Positions 25,090 to 33,278 of a stretch of 64,000 bases of DNA are shown here, piece by piece. Under the pieces are notes generated by a model, which did not search any database, had not been told where the DNA came from, and was given only the letters and a program-made list of their open reading frames with translations. The stretch's first letter is position 1, and every line of letters starts with the position of its first letter. A program made the position numbers and the translations under genes. Source of the stretch: UBA9620 sp965220695 (GTDB lineage: Bacteria; Acidobacteriota; Vicinamibacteria; Vicinamibacterales; UBA8438); contig OZ244838.1 of assembly GCA_965220695.1 (NCBI GenBank), positions 4,464,001-4,528,000 of the forward strand, given 5' to 3'.

Positions 25090-25329
25090 ATACGGTCCAT
25101 CTTCACGCAGCCGGTCGATCAGCTCGTTGGTGACGGGCCGACCCCGCGATGGCCACGGATGGAAGCCGTGGAAACTGTCGGTTTCCGCGACCCCCTCGGC
25201 CGCCGGTCCACCGCTGAGCCCCATGCGCGCAAGATTGGAGATTACCGCCCCAGCGCTGGTCTTCTCACGGCGCGCCAACTCTTTCGCGGCCAGCAGGACG
25301 TCGTCGTCGATGTTGATGGTGGTGCGCAC
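25087..25329 (-). CDS. vapB: Orphan VapB-like antitoxin
   Basis: 80 residues, MRTTINIDDDVLLAAKELARRE at the start (ribbon-helix-helix) and VTNELIDRLREDGPY at the end, the typical full C-terminus of this antitoxin subfamily. In its relatives a PIN-domain vapC overlaps the stop. Here the next sequence on the same strand is the MITE-like element, whose terminal TAG provides the stop codon, and no PIN gene follows. So the antitoxin is intact but the toxin is missing. A 24-bp palindrome lies ~48 bases upstream. Confidence 0.75.
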   Translation of the reverse strand: MRTTINIDDDVLLAAKELARREKTSAGAVISNLARMGLSGGPAAEGVAETDSFHGFHPWPSRGRPVTNELIDRLREDGPY

Positions 25330-25376
25330 GCATCAGACGCTAACACATCGCTCTGGCGGCCCACGGTAGACCGCCG

Positions 25377-25400
25377 CGCGGTACCGTGCACGGTACCGCG
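25377..25400. promoter_or_regulatory. Perfect 24-bp palindrome upstream of orphan vapB
   Basis: The half-site CGCGGTACCGTG is followed directly by its exact reverse complement CACGGTACCGCG. It lies 48 bases before the vapB start and between two oppositely relevant gene ends, with no T run. Likely a protein-binding operator; a cruciform or bidirectional terminator is less likely. Confidence 0.5.
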
Positions 25401-25434
25401 CCCGCCCTGGCTGGACCCGCGCGCTGCGAGCGGG

Positions 25435-25482
25435 TCACTCCACCTTCAGGGCGATCAGCGGATCGATCCGCGCCGTGCGGCT
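25435..25482 (-). pseudogene. Remnant C-terminus of an ADOP/MacB-type ABC permease
   Basis: In the frame next to the end of the peroxidase gene the minus strand reads TARIDPLIALKVE followed by TGA. ARIDP(L/V)(I/V)AL(K/R).E is the highly conserved tail of the ADOP-type ABC permeases that are numerous in Acidobacteriota. Only ~13 codons remain, overlapping the last codons of the peroxidase gene, so this looks like a recombination scar rather than a gene. Confidence 0.5.
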
Positions 25483-26651
25483 GCCGGAACGAACGGATCG
25501 GCGAAGCGCGGGTCGCCAAGGAAGATGTCGTCGGTCAGGGCGTGCAGGAACGCCACCAGGGCATCGATCTCCGCGCCGGTCAACTGCAGCCGCAGCGGGC
25601 GGACCGGTCCGCCGGTGACGGCGAGCCGGCGGTCGAGCAGGGTCATGTCGAGGAACGGGTTCGCCTGCACCTCGCCGTCGTAGTGCCCGATGACCTCACG
25701 CAGGCTGCCGAACCGGCCGTCGTGCATGTACGGCGCGCGGACCGCGGCGTTGCGCAGCGACGGCGCCTTGAAGCGGCCGTCGCCGGCGCCCTGGTCGCCG
25801 GTGTCCGGGGGGTCGAGCCCGATGTTGCGTGGCGACAGGCTGATCTGCGCGTCGCCGGCGTGACAACGGGCGCAGCCGGCGCCGCGGGCGGGGCCGCCCG
25901 GCGCGGTGACGAAGAGCCGCTGCCCCAGCCGGACCGCTGCGGACAGCCGCGCGGCGAAGGCCGCCGAGCCGGGGGGACCGGCCGTGCGTGCGGCATCGTA
26001 CGGCGAGCGGGCCGAGACGAGCGCGCGCACGAACTGCGCCAGCGCCCGCGCGACCCGGTCCGTGGTGATCGCCTGGGTCCCGAACGCGCGCTCGAAGAGC
26101 GGGCGATAGAACGGGGTCTGCGCCAGCTTCCCCTTGAGCGCATCGAGAGAGAGACCCATTTCCGTCGGGTCCCGGATTGGCTCCAGCACCTGTGCTTCGA
26201 GCGTGGCGCTGCGCTCGTCCCAGAAGAACCGGCCGGGGCGGTAGTAGCGCGCGTTGGTCAGGCTCATCGTATGCCGTCGGGTCGCGCGTCCGTCGAACCC
26301 CACGCTGTAACGGCGCGCGTCGGTGAATCCGTGCCGCTGCTGGTGACAGGAGCCGCAGGACACGGTGTCGTTCGCCGACAACCGGGTGTCGTAGAACAGG
26401 ACCCGGCCCAGCGCCGCCCCTGCGTCGGTCGTGGGGTTGCCGGCCGGCGTGTTGTCGGCGGCAGCCACGCTCTGCGGTCCGCCGGCGGCGGTGAAGTGCG
26501 GCGGGAGTGCGCGGTCGTCGTAGCGATACGGCGGGTCGGGCAGGAGCGGCGCCGCGAGTCGATCCGGGATCGGAGCCTGGGCCTGGCAACCGATCACGGC
26601 CATCAGGACGCACGCTCCGGCCGCCGTCCCGCCGCGTGACCAGACCGACAC
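25455..26651 (-). CDS. Di-heme cytochrome c peroxidase/MauG-family lipoprotein
   Basis: 398 residues. A GTG start at 26651 gives a signal peptide ending in a VIGC lipobox (C22), so a periplasm-facing lipoprotein is expected. Two heme c sites are present: C99-GSC-H103 and C260-ARC-H264, with the usual peroxidase surroundings (GRVLFYDTRLS, FWDERSATLEAQ, FKAPSLRNAAVRAPYMHDGR, LTGAEIDALVAFLHALTDD). It could reduce hydrogen peroxide or oxidise a protein or small substrate. The last residues overlap a permease-tail remnant, so the C-terminus may be altered after DPRFADPF. Confidence 0.85.
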   Translation of the reverse strand: MSVWSRGGTAAGACVLMAVIGCQAQAPIPDRLAAPLLPDPPYRYDDRALPPHFTAAGGPQSVAAADNTPAGNPTTDAGAALGRVLFYDTRLSANDTVSCGSCHQQRHGFTDARRYSVGFDGRATRRHTMSLTNARYYRPGRFFWDERSATLEAQVLEPIRDPTEMGLSLDALKGKLAQTPFYRPLFERAFGTQAITTDRVARALAQFVRALVSARSPYDAARTAGPPGSAAFAARLSAAVRLGQRLFVTAPGGPARGAGCARCHAGDAQISLSPRNIGLDPPDTGDQGAGDGRFKAPSLRNAAVRAPYMHDGRFGSLREVIGHYDGEVQANPFLDMTLLDRRLAVTGGPVRPLRLQLTGAEIDALVAFLHALTDDIFLGDPRFADPFVPAAARRGSIR

Positions 26652-26742
26652 ACGCAGAATGTACCGCGCCGCCCAGCGCGCGGCAATCGGTCCGACCGGC
26701 CGGGGTCGGCCAGACCGGCCGCGCCATCTTTGGGAACGCCAC

Positions 26743-26748
26743 TATAAT
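26743..26748 (+). promoter_or_regulatory. -10 box for the hydrolase gene
   Basis: A perfect TATAAT stands out in GC-rich sequence 59 bases before the ATG at 26807. No good -35 is visible at 17 bp. Confidence 0.5.
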
Positions 26749-26806
26749 GACCCTTTCGAACAGTCGTGCGTCTGAGCGCACGGCGACACGGCACAAAGGA
26801 GATGTC

Positions 26807-27532
26807 ATGAGAGTCACCGGATTCGTCGCCGCAGCGCTCGTCGGTCTCGTCTTTGCCGCACCCGCGGCGGCGCAGTCGAAGGACGTGGATCTCACGGCTG
26901 CCGACGGGGTGACCTTGAAGGCGACCTACACGTCGCCCGGCCGTCCCGGACCCGGCATGCTGCTCATTCATCAGTGCAACATGGACCGCACCTCCTGGAC
27001 CGGCATCTCGGCGGCGCTCGTCGAGGCGGGAATCCATGTGCTGACGCTCGACCTGCGGGGGTTCGGCGACAGCGGCGGCGAGGGGATATCGGGCGGATTC
27101 CCGACATTGCTGCAGAAGTCGGCCGGTGACGCCGACATGGCGCTCGAGTATCTCGTCTCGCAGTCGGGTGTCGACCAGTCGCGTCTGGGTGTCGGCGGGG
27201 CCAGTTGCGGAGGCATGATCCTGGCGGACCAGGCGTCGCGGCGGCCCGGCATCAAGGCCTTGATGCTGCTCTCGAGCCCGCCCAGCGAGGGCGCGGTCGC
27301 GCACATGGCCGCGACACCGGGTCTGGCGGTCTTTGCGGCGGCGGCCGAGGACGATCCGGTCACCCGCGGCGTGGCCGATACGCTCCGGGGCGCCGTCGCC
27401 GGGTCGAATCACCCGCGCTCCACCGCGAAGATCTACGCCGGCACCGAGCATGGCCTGCCGATGTTCGACAAGAACGCCGATCTCGAACCGGCGCTGCTCG
27501 ACTGGCTGAAGACCGAGCTATCGAGCGAGTGA
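26807..27532 (+). CDS. Exported alpha/beta hydrolase
   Basis: 241 residues from the ATG 26807, preceded by AAAGGAGATGTC. Signal peptide (GFVAAALVGLVFAAPAAAQ), then an alpha/beta hydrolase: oxyanion region LLIHQCNMDRTSW, LDLRGFGDSGGEG, nucleophile elbow G-A-S-C-G-G, candidate acid in AEDDPVTR and a C-terminal histidine in GTEHGLPMF. It resembles dienelactone-hydrolase or serine-esterase types acting in the periplasm; the substrate is unknown. The gene is transcribed alone or with the TetR regulator 140 bases downstream. Confidence 0.8.
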   Translation: MRVTGFVAAALVGLVFAAPAAAQSKDVDLTAADGVTLKATYTSPGRPGPGMLLIHQCNMDRTSWTGISAALVEAGIHVLTLDLRGFGDSGGEGISGGFPTLLQKSAGDADMALEYLVSQSGVDQSRLGVGGASCGGMILADQASRRPGIKALMLLSSPPSEGAVAHMAATPGLAVFAAAAEDDPVTRGVADTLRGAVAGSNHPRSTAKIYAGTEHGLPMFDKNADLEPALLDWLKTELSSE

Positions 27533-27672
27533 CCTGATACACTGGCGCCCATCGTCACATACCCGCGCGCATACACGCGCGCGGCGCTTACTTCGTCTCC
27601 ACGGCTGGAATTCCCGACGAGGCAATCGTACGCGCACGCGCGCCGCGCTGACCCACACGAAAAGAGGCTCAC

Positions 27673-28404
27673 ATGACGGTTCGATCTTCGCCGCACGGAG
27701 TCTCGACACGTGGCGTGCGTGACGCGCGCCCGACGCGTTCGCCGCCGGCGCAACGCCGGGCGGCCGCGGGAGCCCGGACGCGCATGACGGCGTCCGAGCG
27801 AACGGCGCAGATTGCGGACGTCGCCGTCGCGCTGTTCGGCCGCCGCGGATTCCGCGGCGCCACCACCAAGGCGATCGCCCGGGCCGCCGGCGTCAGCGAA
27901 GCCACGATCTTCAAGTACTTTCCGACCAAGGCGGATCTGTATGTCACGGCGTTTCAGCGGCGGACGGGTGAGGAAACCGGCCAGTTCGTGACCCGTTTGC
28001 AGGCCTTCGCGGACCGGAACGACGACGTGGGACTGTTCCGCGCGCTCGTGGCGGCCATCCTGTACGGTTACGAGCGCGACCGGGACCTGCACCGCATGAT
28101 GGCGTACGCCTGGCTCGAGCAGGGGCAGGCCGCCAACCGGCAGATGTGGGAGCGGGTTCGGGCGCCGCTGTTCGGATTCTTGAAGAGCTACGTCACCCAG
28201 CGTCAAGCGGCGGGGGCCTTTCGCCCCGGCGACCCCGGTCTGCTGGCGTTCACGTTGATCGCGCTTCCCGCGCACTATGCCGGCTTCACGAAGCTGTACG
28301 ACGTCGATCTGGGATTCTCCGACGCGGCGGTCGCCGAGACGCTCTCGCGGTTGCTGCTCTCCTTCTGCGAGCGTGCCGTCCCACCGGTCGACGCCGCGGT
28401 GTGA
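27673..28404 (+). CDS. TetR/AcrR family transcriptional regulator
   Basis: 243 residues. An Arg/Ala-rich N-terminal extension of ~37 residues precedes the TetR DNA-binding domain (ERTAQIADVAVALFGRRGFRGATTKAIARAAGVSEATIFKYFPTKA is too long to be one motif, but its core GVSEATIFKYFPTKADLY is diagnostic). The C-terminal ligand domain is helical. AAGAGG lies before the ATG at 27673; the ATG at 27784 is an alternative that removes the extension. It precedes the oxidation operon at 28618-33054 in the same direction and probably controls it or the hydrolase gene. Confidence 0.85.
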   Translation: MTVRSSPHGVSTRGVRDARPTRSPPAQRRAAAGARTRMTASERTAQIADVAVALFGRRGFRGATTKAIARAAGVSEATIFKYFPTKADLYVTAFQRRTGEETGQFVTRLQAFADRNDDVGLFRALVAAILYGYERDRDLHRMMAYAWLEQGQAANRQMWERVRAPLFGFLKSYVTQRQAAGAFRPGDPGLLAFTLIALPAHYAGFTKLYDVDLGFSDAAVAETLSRLLLSFCERAVPPVDAAV

Positions 28405-28578
28405 CGGCCTGGGCGGCGAACGCCTGCGGGCTGGTCCCGCACGCGGGCGGCCGGGTTGCTGCGCCTGAGCCGGTCATGCGGCGTCGTGAGACCTACCCTG
28501 GCGGCGGGGTCGGTTCCAGACGCGCATTCGCCGTCCGTTGACGGCGGTCCGTGACGGTCCGCGGCGGATGCCGAATGA

Positions 28579-28584
28579 TACAAT
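28579..28584 (+). promoter_or_regulatory. -10 box before the oxidation operon
   Basis: TACAAT lies 34 bases before the ATG at 28618, followed by GGAGGTGGCGA as ribosome-binding site. This suggests that the operon has its own promoter downstream of the TetR gene. Confidence 0.4.
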
Positions 28585-28617
28585 CGGTCCCCTGAACCAA
28601 CTGAGCGGAGGTGGCGA

Positions 28618-29550
28618 ATGCGACGCTGTGTGAGCCTGGGTTGTCTGACGGTGCTGGGGCTGTGCCTGACGGTCGGGATCGAGGCGGCCCGCCAGCCGCG
28701 CCCTGAAATCCACGGGGTGCACGAGGTGGCCGACAACCTCTACATGCTTGGCAGCGATCCGGCCGCGCAGGGCATGCAGACCGGCGGCAACACGGCGATG
28801 TTCGTGACCGCCGACGGCGTCGTGCTCGTCGATACGAAGCTGGCGGGCTACGGGCAGGACATTCTCGACCTGGTGGCCAGCGTGACCGACAAGCCGGTCA
28901 CGACAATCATCAACACCCACACCCACTTCGACCACACCGGCAGCAACAACGAGTTCCCCGACACCGTCGAGTTCATCGTGCACGAGAACACCCGCGCCCA
29001 GATGGCTCGCGCGACCTGCCAGCCGGTCACCAACTGCGAGGCCTTCAAGGGCGAGAACGCCAAATACCTGCCGGCCACGACCTTCTCGAGCCGCCGGGCG
29101 CTCTTCGGCGGACAGGACCGCATCGACCTGTACTATTTCGGCCGCGGCCATACCGACGGCGACACCTTCGTGGTGTTCCGGGCCGCCCGCACGGTGCATA
29201 CGGGCGACATGTTCCAGCGCAAGGGGCTGCCCTTCATCGACGTCGCCAACGGCAACGGCAGCGCGACCGAGTTCGGGTCCACCCTGCATCGGGCGGTCGA
29301 CGGCATCAGGAACGTCGACACGGTCATCACGGGGCATCACACCGCGACGGTGCCGTGGAACGACTTCGTGAACTTCAGCGGGTTCTTCAACGATCTGATC
29401 GGGAAAGCGCGCGCGGGGCTCGCGTCCGGACAGACGGCCGAGCAGGTGGCCGGCGCCTACACGAAGCCCGATCGCTACGACGACTTTCAGGCGCCGGCCG
29501 GGACGGTCGCCACGATCGTGCAGCACGTCTACAATGAGAGCGGCCGGTAG
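28618..29550 (+). CDS. MBL-fold metallo-hydrolase, exported
   Basis: 310 residues with signal peptide (VLGLCLTVGIEAARQ) and the metallo-beta-lactamase motif NTHTHFDHTGSN, followed by the later ligands in GRGHTDGDT, VHTGDMFQ and ITGHHT. These bind two zinc (or iron) ions. Two cysteines in ATCQPVTNC may pair. Hydrolase of unknown substrate, probably periplasmic. First gene of an apparent operon: 55 bases before the next gene, then 15 bases, then an overlap to the PQQ dehydrogenase. GGAGG is well placed. Confidence 0.85.
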   Translation: MRRCVSLGCLTVLGLCLTVGIEAARQPRPEIHGVHEVADNLYMLGSDPAAQGMQTGGNTAMFVTADGVVLVDTKLAGYGQDILDLVASVTDKPVTTIINTHTHFDHTGSNNEFPDTVEFIVHENTRAQMARATCQPVTNCEAFKGENAKYLPATTFSSRRALFGGQDRIDLYYFGRGHTDGDTFVVFRAARTVHTGDMFQRKGLPFIDVANGNGSATEFGSTLHRAVDGIRNVDTVITGHHTATVPWNDFVNFSGFFNDLIGKARAGLASGQTAEQVAGAYTKPDRYDDFQAPAGTVATIVQHVYNESGR

Positions 29551-29605
29551 CGCCGCGGCGGCCGACGCGGCCGTCGCGCGGCAGTCACTGCAGGGAGGTA
29601 ACCAG

Positions 29606-30520
29606 ATGCGCACGAGCACCCTCGCGGCCGTCGTGACGACCATCGCGATGCTCACTCCGGCGCCGGCAGCAGGTCAGGACGGCCCGCCGAAGACGCCGTG
29701 GGGCGACCCTGACCTGCAGGGTACCTGGTCGTATGCTTCGCTCACGCCGTTGCAGCGCCCGGCGTCGATGGCGGACAAGGAGTTCTTTACCCCCGAGGAG
29801 GCGGCCCAGCGCAATTTCGCCGTGACCCAGGAGCAGCCGGACGTCCCGGGCAGTGTCGGGTCGTACAACGCGTTGTGGTTCGACCGGGGCGAGGTCAGCT
29901 CGGACCTCCGCACGTCGTTGATCGTCGATCCCCCCAGCGGCCGGCTGCCGGTCAGGTCCGAGGCACAGGAACGGGCGGCGGCCCGACGCGCGTACACGCG
30001 CGAGCACCCGGCCGATTCCTGGCTCGACCGCAGCAACTGGGACCGCTGCATCACGTATCACGGCGTGCCCCCGATCTCGACCGGCTACAACAACAGCTAT
30101 CAGATTCTGCAAACCCCCGACCATGTGGCGATCCGTGTCGAGAACATCCACGACGTGCGCATCATTCCGCTCGACGGGCGCCCACGGCTAAGCGGCGACA
30201 TCCGGCAGTGGAACGGCGACTCGCGGGCGCACTGGGAGGGGGACACCCTGGTGGTCGAGACCGCGAACTTCAGCGACCAGACGGTGCACCGCTTCCCGTC
30301 GTCGCGCAACACGGTGGCGGTCGAACGGTTCCGGCGCGTCAGCGACGATCTGATCGACTTTCAGTTCACCATCGAAGACTCGACGGTGTATACGCAGCCC
30401 TGGACCGCCGTTCGTCCGATGCCGCGTCTCGACGACTACATCATCTACGAGTACGCGTGCCACGAGGGGAACTACGCGATGACGAACATCCTGATGTCGG
30501 AGCGGTCCAACGGACGGTAA
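29606..30520 (+). CDS. Secreted hypothetical protein of the TPWGDPDLQGTW type
   Basis: 304 residues starting at the ATG 29606 behind GGGAGGTAACCAG. Signal peptide (VVTTIAMLTPAPAAGQ), then TPWGDPDLQGTWSY, a motif found in many exported Acidobacteriota proteins of unknown function. Other conserved-looking parts are WDRCITYHGVPP, YQILQTPDHVAIRVENIHD and HWEGDTLVVETANFSD. The fold appears beta-rich. It sits between the MBL hydrolase and the di-heme cytochrome within one operon, so a periplasmic role in the same oxidation or degradation pathway is likely. Confidence 0.65.
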   Translation: MRTSTLAAVVTTIAMLTPAPAAGQDGPPKTPWGDPDLQGTWSYASLTPLQRPASMADKEFFTPEEAAQRNFAVTQEQPDVPGSVGSYNALWFDRGEVSSDLRTSLIVDPPSGRLPVRSEAQERAAARRAYTREHPADSWLDRSNWDRCITYHGVPPISTGYNNSYQILQTPDHVAIRVENIHDVRIIPLDGRPRLSGDIRQWNGDSRAHWEGDTLVVETANFSDQTVHRFPSSRNTVAVERFRRVSDDLIDFQFTIEDSTVYTQPWTAVRPMPRLDDYIIYEYACHEGNYAMTNILMSERSNGR

Positions 30521-30535
30521 TGTAGGGACCACGCC

Positions 30536-31399
30536 ATGTCGAATTTCCTCCGGAGGCTGTTCAACGCGGGCGCCCTGGCGGCGCTGCTGGTCACGGTCGT
30601 GCACATCGAGGCGCCGCGAGCCGAGGCGGGCCAGCCCGATCGGAACCAGCGCCTGTATCCGGCCTTGCAGCGTGAACCGGGCGATCCGGAAGTGATCGCC
30701 CGCGGGCGTGACGTCTACGGCATCAGTTGCCGCGCCTGCCACGGCCTCGACCTGCGGGGCGGCGACCTTGGCGGTCCGAACCTGCTGCGGTCGCAGCTCG
30801 TGCTGAAGGATGACGCGGGAGACCTGATGGGGCCGGTGATCCGCGACGGGCAGTCAGGGGCCGGCGATTCCACCATGCCCCCGCAGAATCTGTCGGACGA
30901 GGATGCGGCCGCCGTCGTCGAGTACATCCATGACGTCCTCGGCACCGCGTCGCGGCAGGGCGGTCCGCCGCCCGGTGAAGAGGTGGAGCTCGACATTCTG
31001 GTGGGCGACGCGACGGCGGGTCGGACGTATTTCGCCGACAAGTGCGGGTCTTGTCATTCCCCGGACGGCGATCTCGAGGGCCTCGCGACGCGCATCGAGC
31101 GGGCGCAGGAACTGCAGAACACCTGGGTGCGCGGCGGGGCGCGGAACACCGAACGGCCGCCGGTGAGGGTCACGGTCATCCAGCCGTCGGGCGAGCGCGT
31201 CACGGGCGACCTCGAGCGGCTCAACGATTTTCTGGTCGTCCTGACGGACGGAGAGGGCCGCCACCGCTCGTTCAGGCGCCGCGGCGACGTGCCCGCGGTG
31301 GAGATCGACGACCCGATGGCTGCCCATCGAGAGATGCTGCCGCTCTACAGCGACACGGACATCCACAACGTCACCGCCTATCTGGCCACGCTGAAATGA
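30536..31399 (+). CDS. Exported di-heme cytochrome c
   Basis: 287 residues: signal peptide (ALAALLVTVVHIEAPRAEA), cytochrome c domain with C65-RAC-H69 and a C-terminal domain with C170-GSC-H174. STMPPQNLSDEDAAAVVEYIHD supplies a likely methionine ligand for the first heme. The second domain carries an RVTVIQPSGERVTGDLERL insertion. It ends in an ATGA overlap with the PQQ dehydrogenase, whose natural electron acceptor it probably is, passing electrons to the respiratory chain. Confidence 0.85.
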   Translation: MSNFLRRLFNAGALAALLVTVVHIEAPRAEAGQPDRNQRLYPALQREPGDPEVIARGRDVYGISCRACHGLDLRGGDLGGPNLLRSQLVLKDDAGDLMGPVIRDGQSGAGDSTMPPQNLSDEDAAAVVEYIHDVLGTASRQGGPPPGEEVELDILVGDATAGRTYFADKCGSCHSPDGDLEGLATRIERAQELQNTWVRGGARNTERPPVRVTVIQPSGERVTGDLERLNDFLVVLTDGEGRHRSFRRRGDVPAVEIDDPMAAHREMLPLYSDTDIHNVTAYLATLK

Positions 31400-33054
31400 C
31401 ACCCATGCGATTCGTCCTCGCCGCCGTGCTGCTCATGGTCCCGGCTGCCGCGTCATCGCAGAGCGGGGGGTTGGACCCCGCCGCGTTGCTCGCGCCGCTG
31501 GAAGACTCGTGGCCGACCTACTCGGGTGACTACAGCGGTCGCCGCTACAGCCGGCTGACTCAGGTCACCACCGACAATGTCCAGCAACTGTCGCTGGCCT
31601 GGACCCGCACCTTCAACACCGGAATGCCGCCGCAGGGGGGCCCCAATGCCCCGGATTTCACCGGCGGCGAGGGGACCGGCGACTTCAGCATCGGAACCCA
31701 GCGCATCAAGGGCGCGATTCTGCAGGTGGGCGACCTGCTGTACGTGACGGCGCCGGACCACGTGTGGGCGATCGACGTGCGGGACGGCGGCACCCGCTGG
31801 CACTATTTCTGGAAGACGCGCGGCGGCCCGCACATCGGCAATCGCGGCGTGGCGGTGTGGCGCGACTCCGTCATCTTCGAGACGGTCGACAACTACCTCG
31901 TCTCGCTCGACGCGAACACCGGCGAGGAACGCTGGCACACCGAGATCGCCAGTTTCGAAGAACAGTACTTCTCGACGATGGCGCCGATCGTCGTCGGCGA
32001 CCACCTGCTGGTCGGCACCGGCAACGACCTCGACGCGCCCGGCTTCCTGCAGTCGTTCGACCCGGCGACCGGAGATCTGCAGTGGAAGTTGTTTACGGTC
32101 CCGATGAGCGAGGACGACGTCGGCATCGACACCTGGCCCACGCTCGACGCGGCCATGCACGGCGGCGGACAGGTCTGGGTGCCGGGGTCGTACGACCCGG
32201 AGACCGGCTACTACATCTTCGGTACCGGCAACCCGACGCCGGGCTACACCGGTGTCGCCCGGCGCGGCGACAACCTGTTCACCTGCACGCTCATCGCGGT
32301 GGATGTGGCGACCGGCGAGATGGCCTGGTACTTCCAGACCTCACCGCATGACACCCACGACTGGGACTCGGCGCAGACGCCCATCCTGATTGACGGCGTC
32401 ATCGACGGCGTGCCGCGGAAGCTGGTCTCGACGGCCGCGCGCAACGGCTATTTCTTCACCATCGATCGCGTGACCGGCGAGCACATCGTGACGACCCGCT
32501 ACGGCGCGACTTCGAACTGGGCCAGCCACATCCGCGAGAACGGATCTCCCAATCCGCACCCGGCGAAGGAAGCGATCATCCCCGGGGCGCTCGTGTCACC
32601 GGTCGAAGGCGGCGTCGCCAACTGGCAGCCGCCGGCGTTCAACCCCGACACGGGGCTCTTCTACACGCAGGAGAACAACGGCTTCAATCTGTTGTATCTG
32701 ACCGACCCTGACCCGCGCGGGTCGATGGGGCTCGGGGGCAAGGACCGCATCACGGTCGGGTCCGGCGGCAACGCGTTCACCGCCATCGATTACCGGACGG
32801 GCGAACCCCGCTGGCGCCATGCCTGGCCGATCGGCGGCGGCGGCGGCGCCGGGGCGCTGACGACCGCCGGCGGGCTGGTCTTCACCGGCGACGGCAGCGG
32901 CAATTTCGTGGCCTTCGAGGCCTCCAGCGGCGAGCTGCTCTGGAACACCCGCATCGGCAACATCTCCAACGCGCCCCAGACCTATCTCGTCGATGGACAG
33001 CAGCACGTGCTGGTCGCCGCCGGGCAGCAATTGTTCGCCTTCGTGAAGCACTGA
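31396..33054 (+). CDS. PQQ-dependent dehydrogenase, methanol/ethanol family
   Basis: 552 residues, start by ATGA overlap at 31396 (an ATG at 31405 is an alternative). Signal peptide (FVLAAVLLMVPAAASSQ), then the quinoprotein dehydrogenase propeller: WPTYSGDYSGRRYSRLTQ, GTGNPTPGYTG with RRGDNLFTCTLIAVD, and the signature FQTSPHDTHDWDSAQ. The last aspartates lie where the catalytic base is found in the family. It has no fused heme domain, matching the separate di-heme cytochrome just upstream. Oxidises an alcohol or aldehyde in the periplasm; the substrate is not evident. Confidence 0.85.
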   Translation: MTPMRFVLAAVLLMVPAAASSQSGGLDPAALLAPLEDSWPTYSGDYSGRRYSRLTQVTTDNVQQLSLAWTRTFNTGMPPQGGPNAPDFTGGEGTGDFSIGTQRIKGAILQVGDLLYVTAPDHVWAIDVRDGGTRWHYFWKTRGGPHIGNRGVAVWRDSVIFETVDNYLVSLDANTGEERWHTEIASFEEQYFSTMAPIVVGDHLLVGTGNDLDAPGFLQSFDPATGDLQWKLFTVPMSEDDVGIDTWPTLDAAMHGGGQVWVPGSYDPETGYYIFGTGNPTPGYTGVARRGDNLFTCTLIAVDVATGEMAWYFQTSPHDTHDWDSAQTPILIDGVIDGVPRKLVSTAARNGYFFTIDRVTGEHIVTTRYGATSNWASHIRENGSPNPHPAKEAIIPGALVSPVEGGVANWQPPAFNPDTGLFYTQENNGFNLLYLTDPDPRGSMGLGGKDRITVGSGGNAFTAIDYRTGEPRWRHAWPIGGGGGAGALTTAGGLVFTGDGSGNFVAFEASSGELLWNTRIGNISNAPQTYLVDGQQHVLVAAGQQLFAFVKH

Positions 33055-33278
33055 CGCGTCATTCAGTCTGCGCCGCGCGTTCTGCCGCCGGCGACCACGC
33101 CCGTCCCCTGGCGCCGGTCACGCCCATTCTTCGTTCACGCCCTGCCCTCTGCGGCGTGGCCATGGTCCGCTGGTGATCCCGACCGGCGCGTCGTCGCCGG
33201 CTCGCGATGGTCCCCGGGAGGTCCCGCCGGGTGAACCCACGCGTGACCAGGCACGTATGCAGAAGACAGGGGGACACC

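Noticed and set aside
25414..25436. Hairpin GACCCGC/GCGGGTC as terminator of the peroxidase gene
   Set aside because: The stem is only seven bases and there is no T run on either strand.
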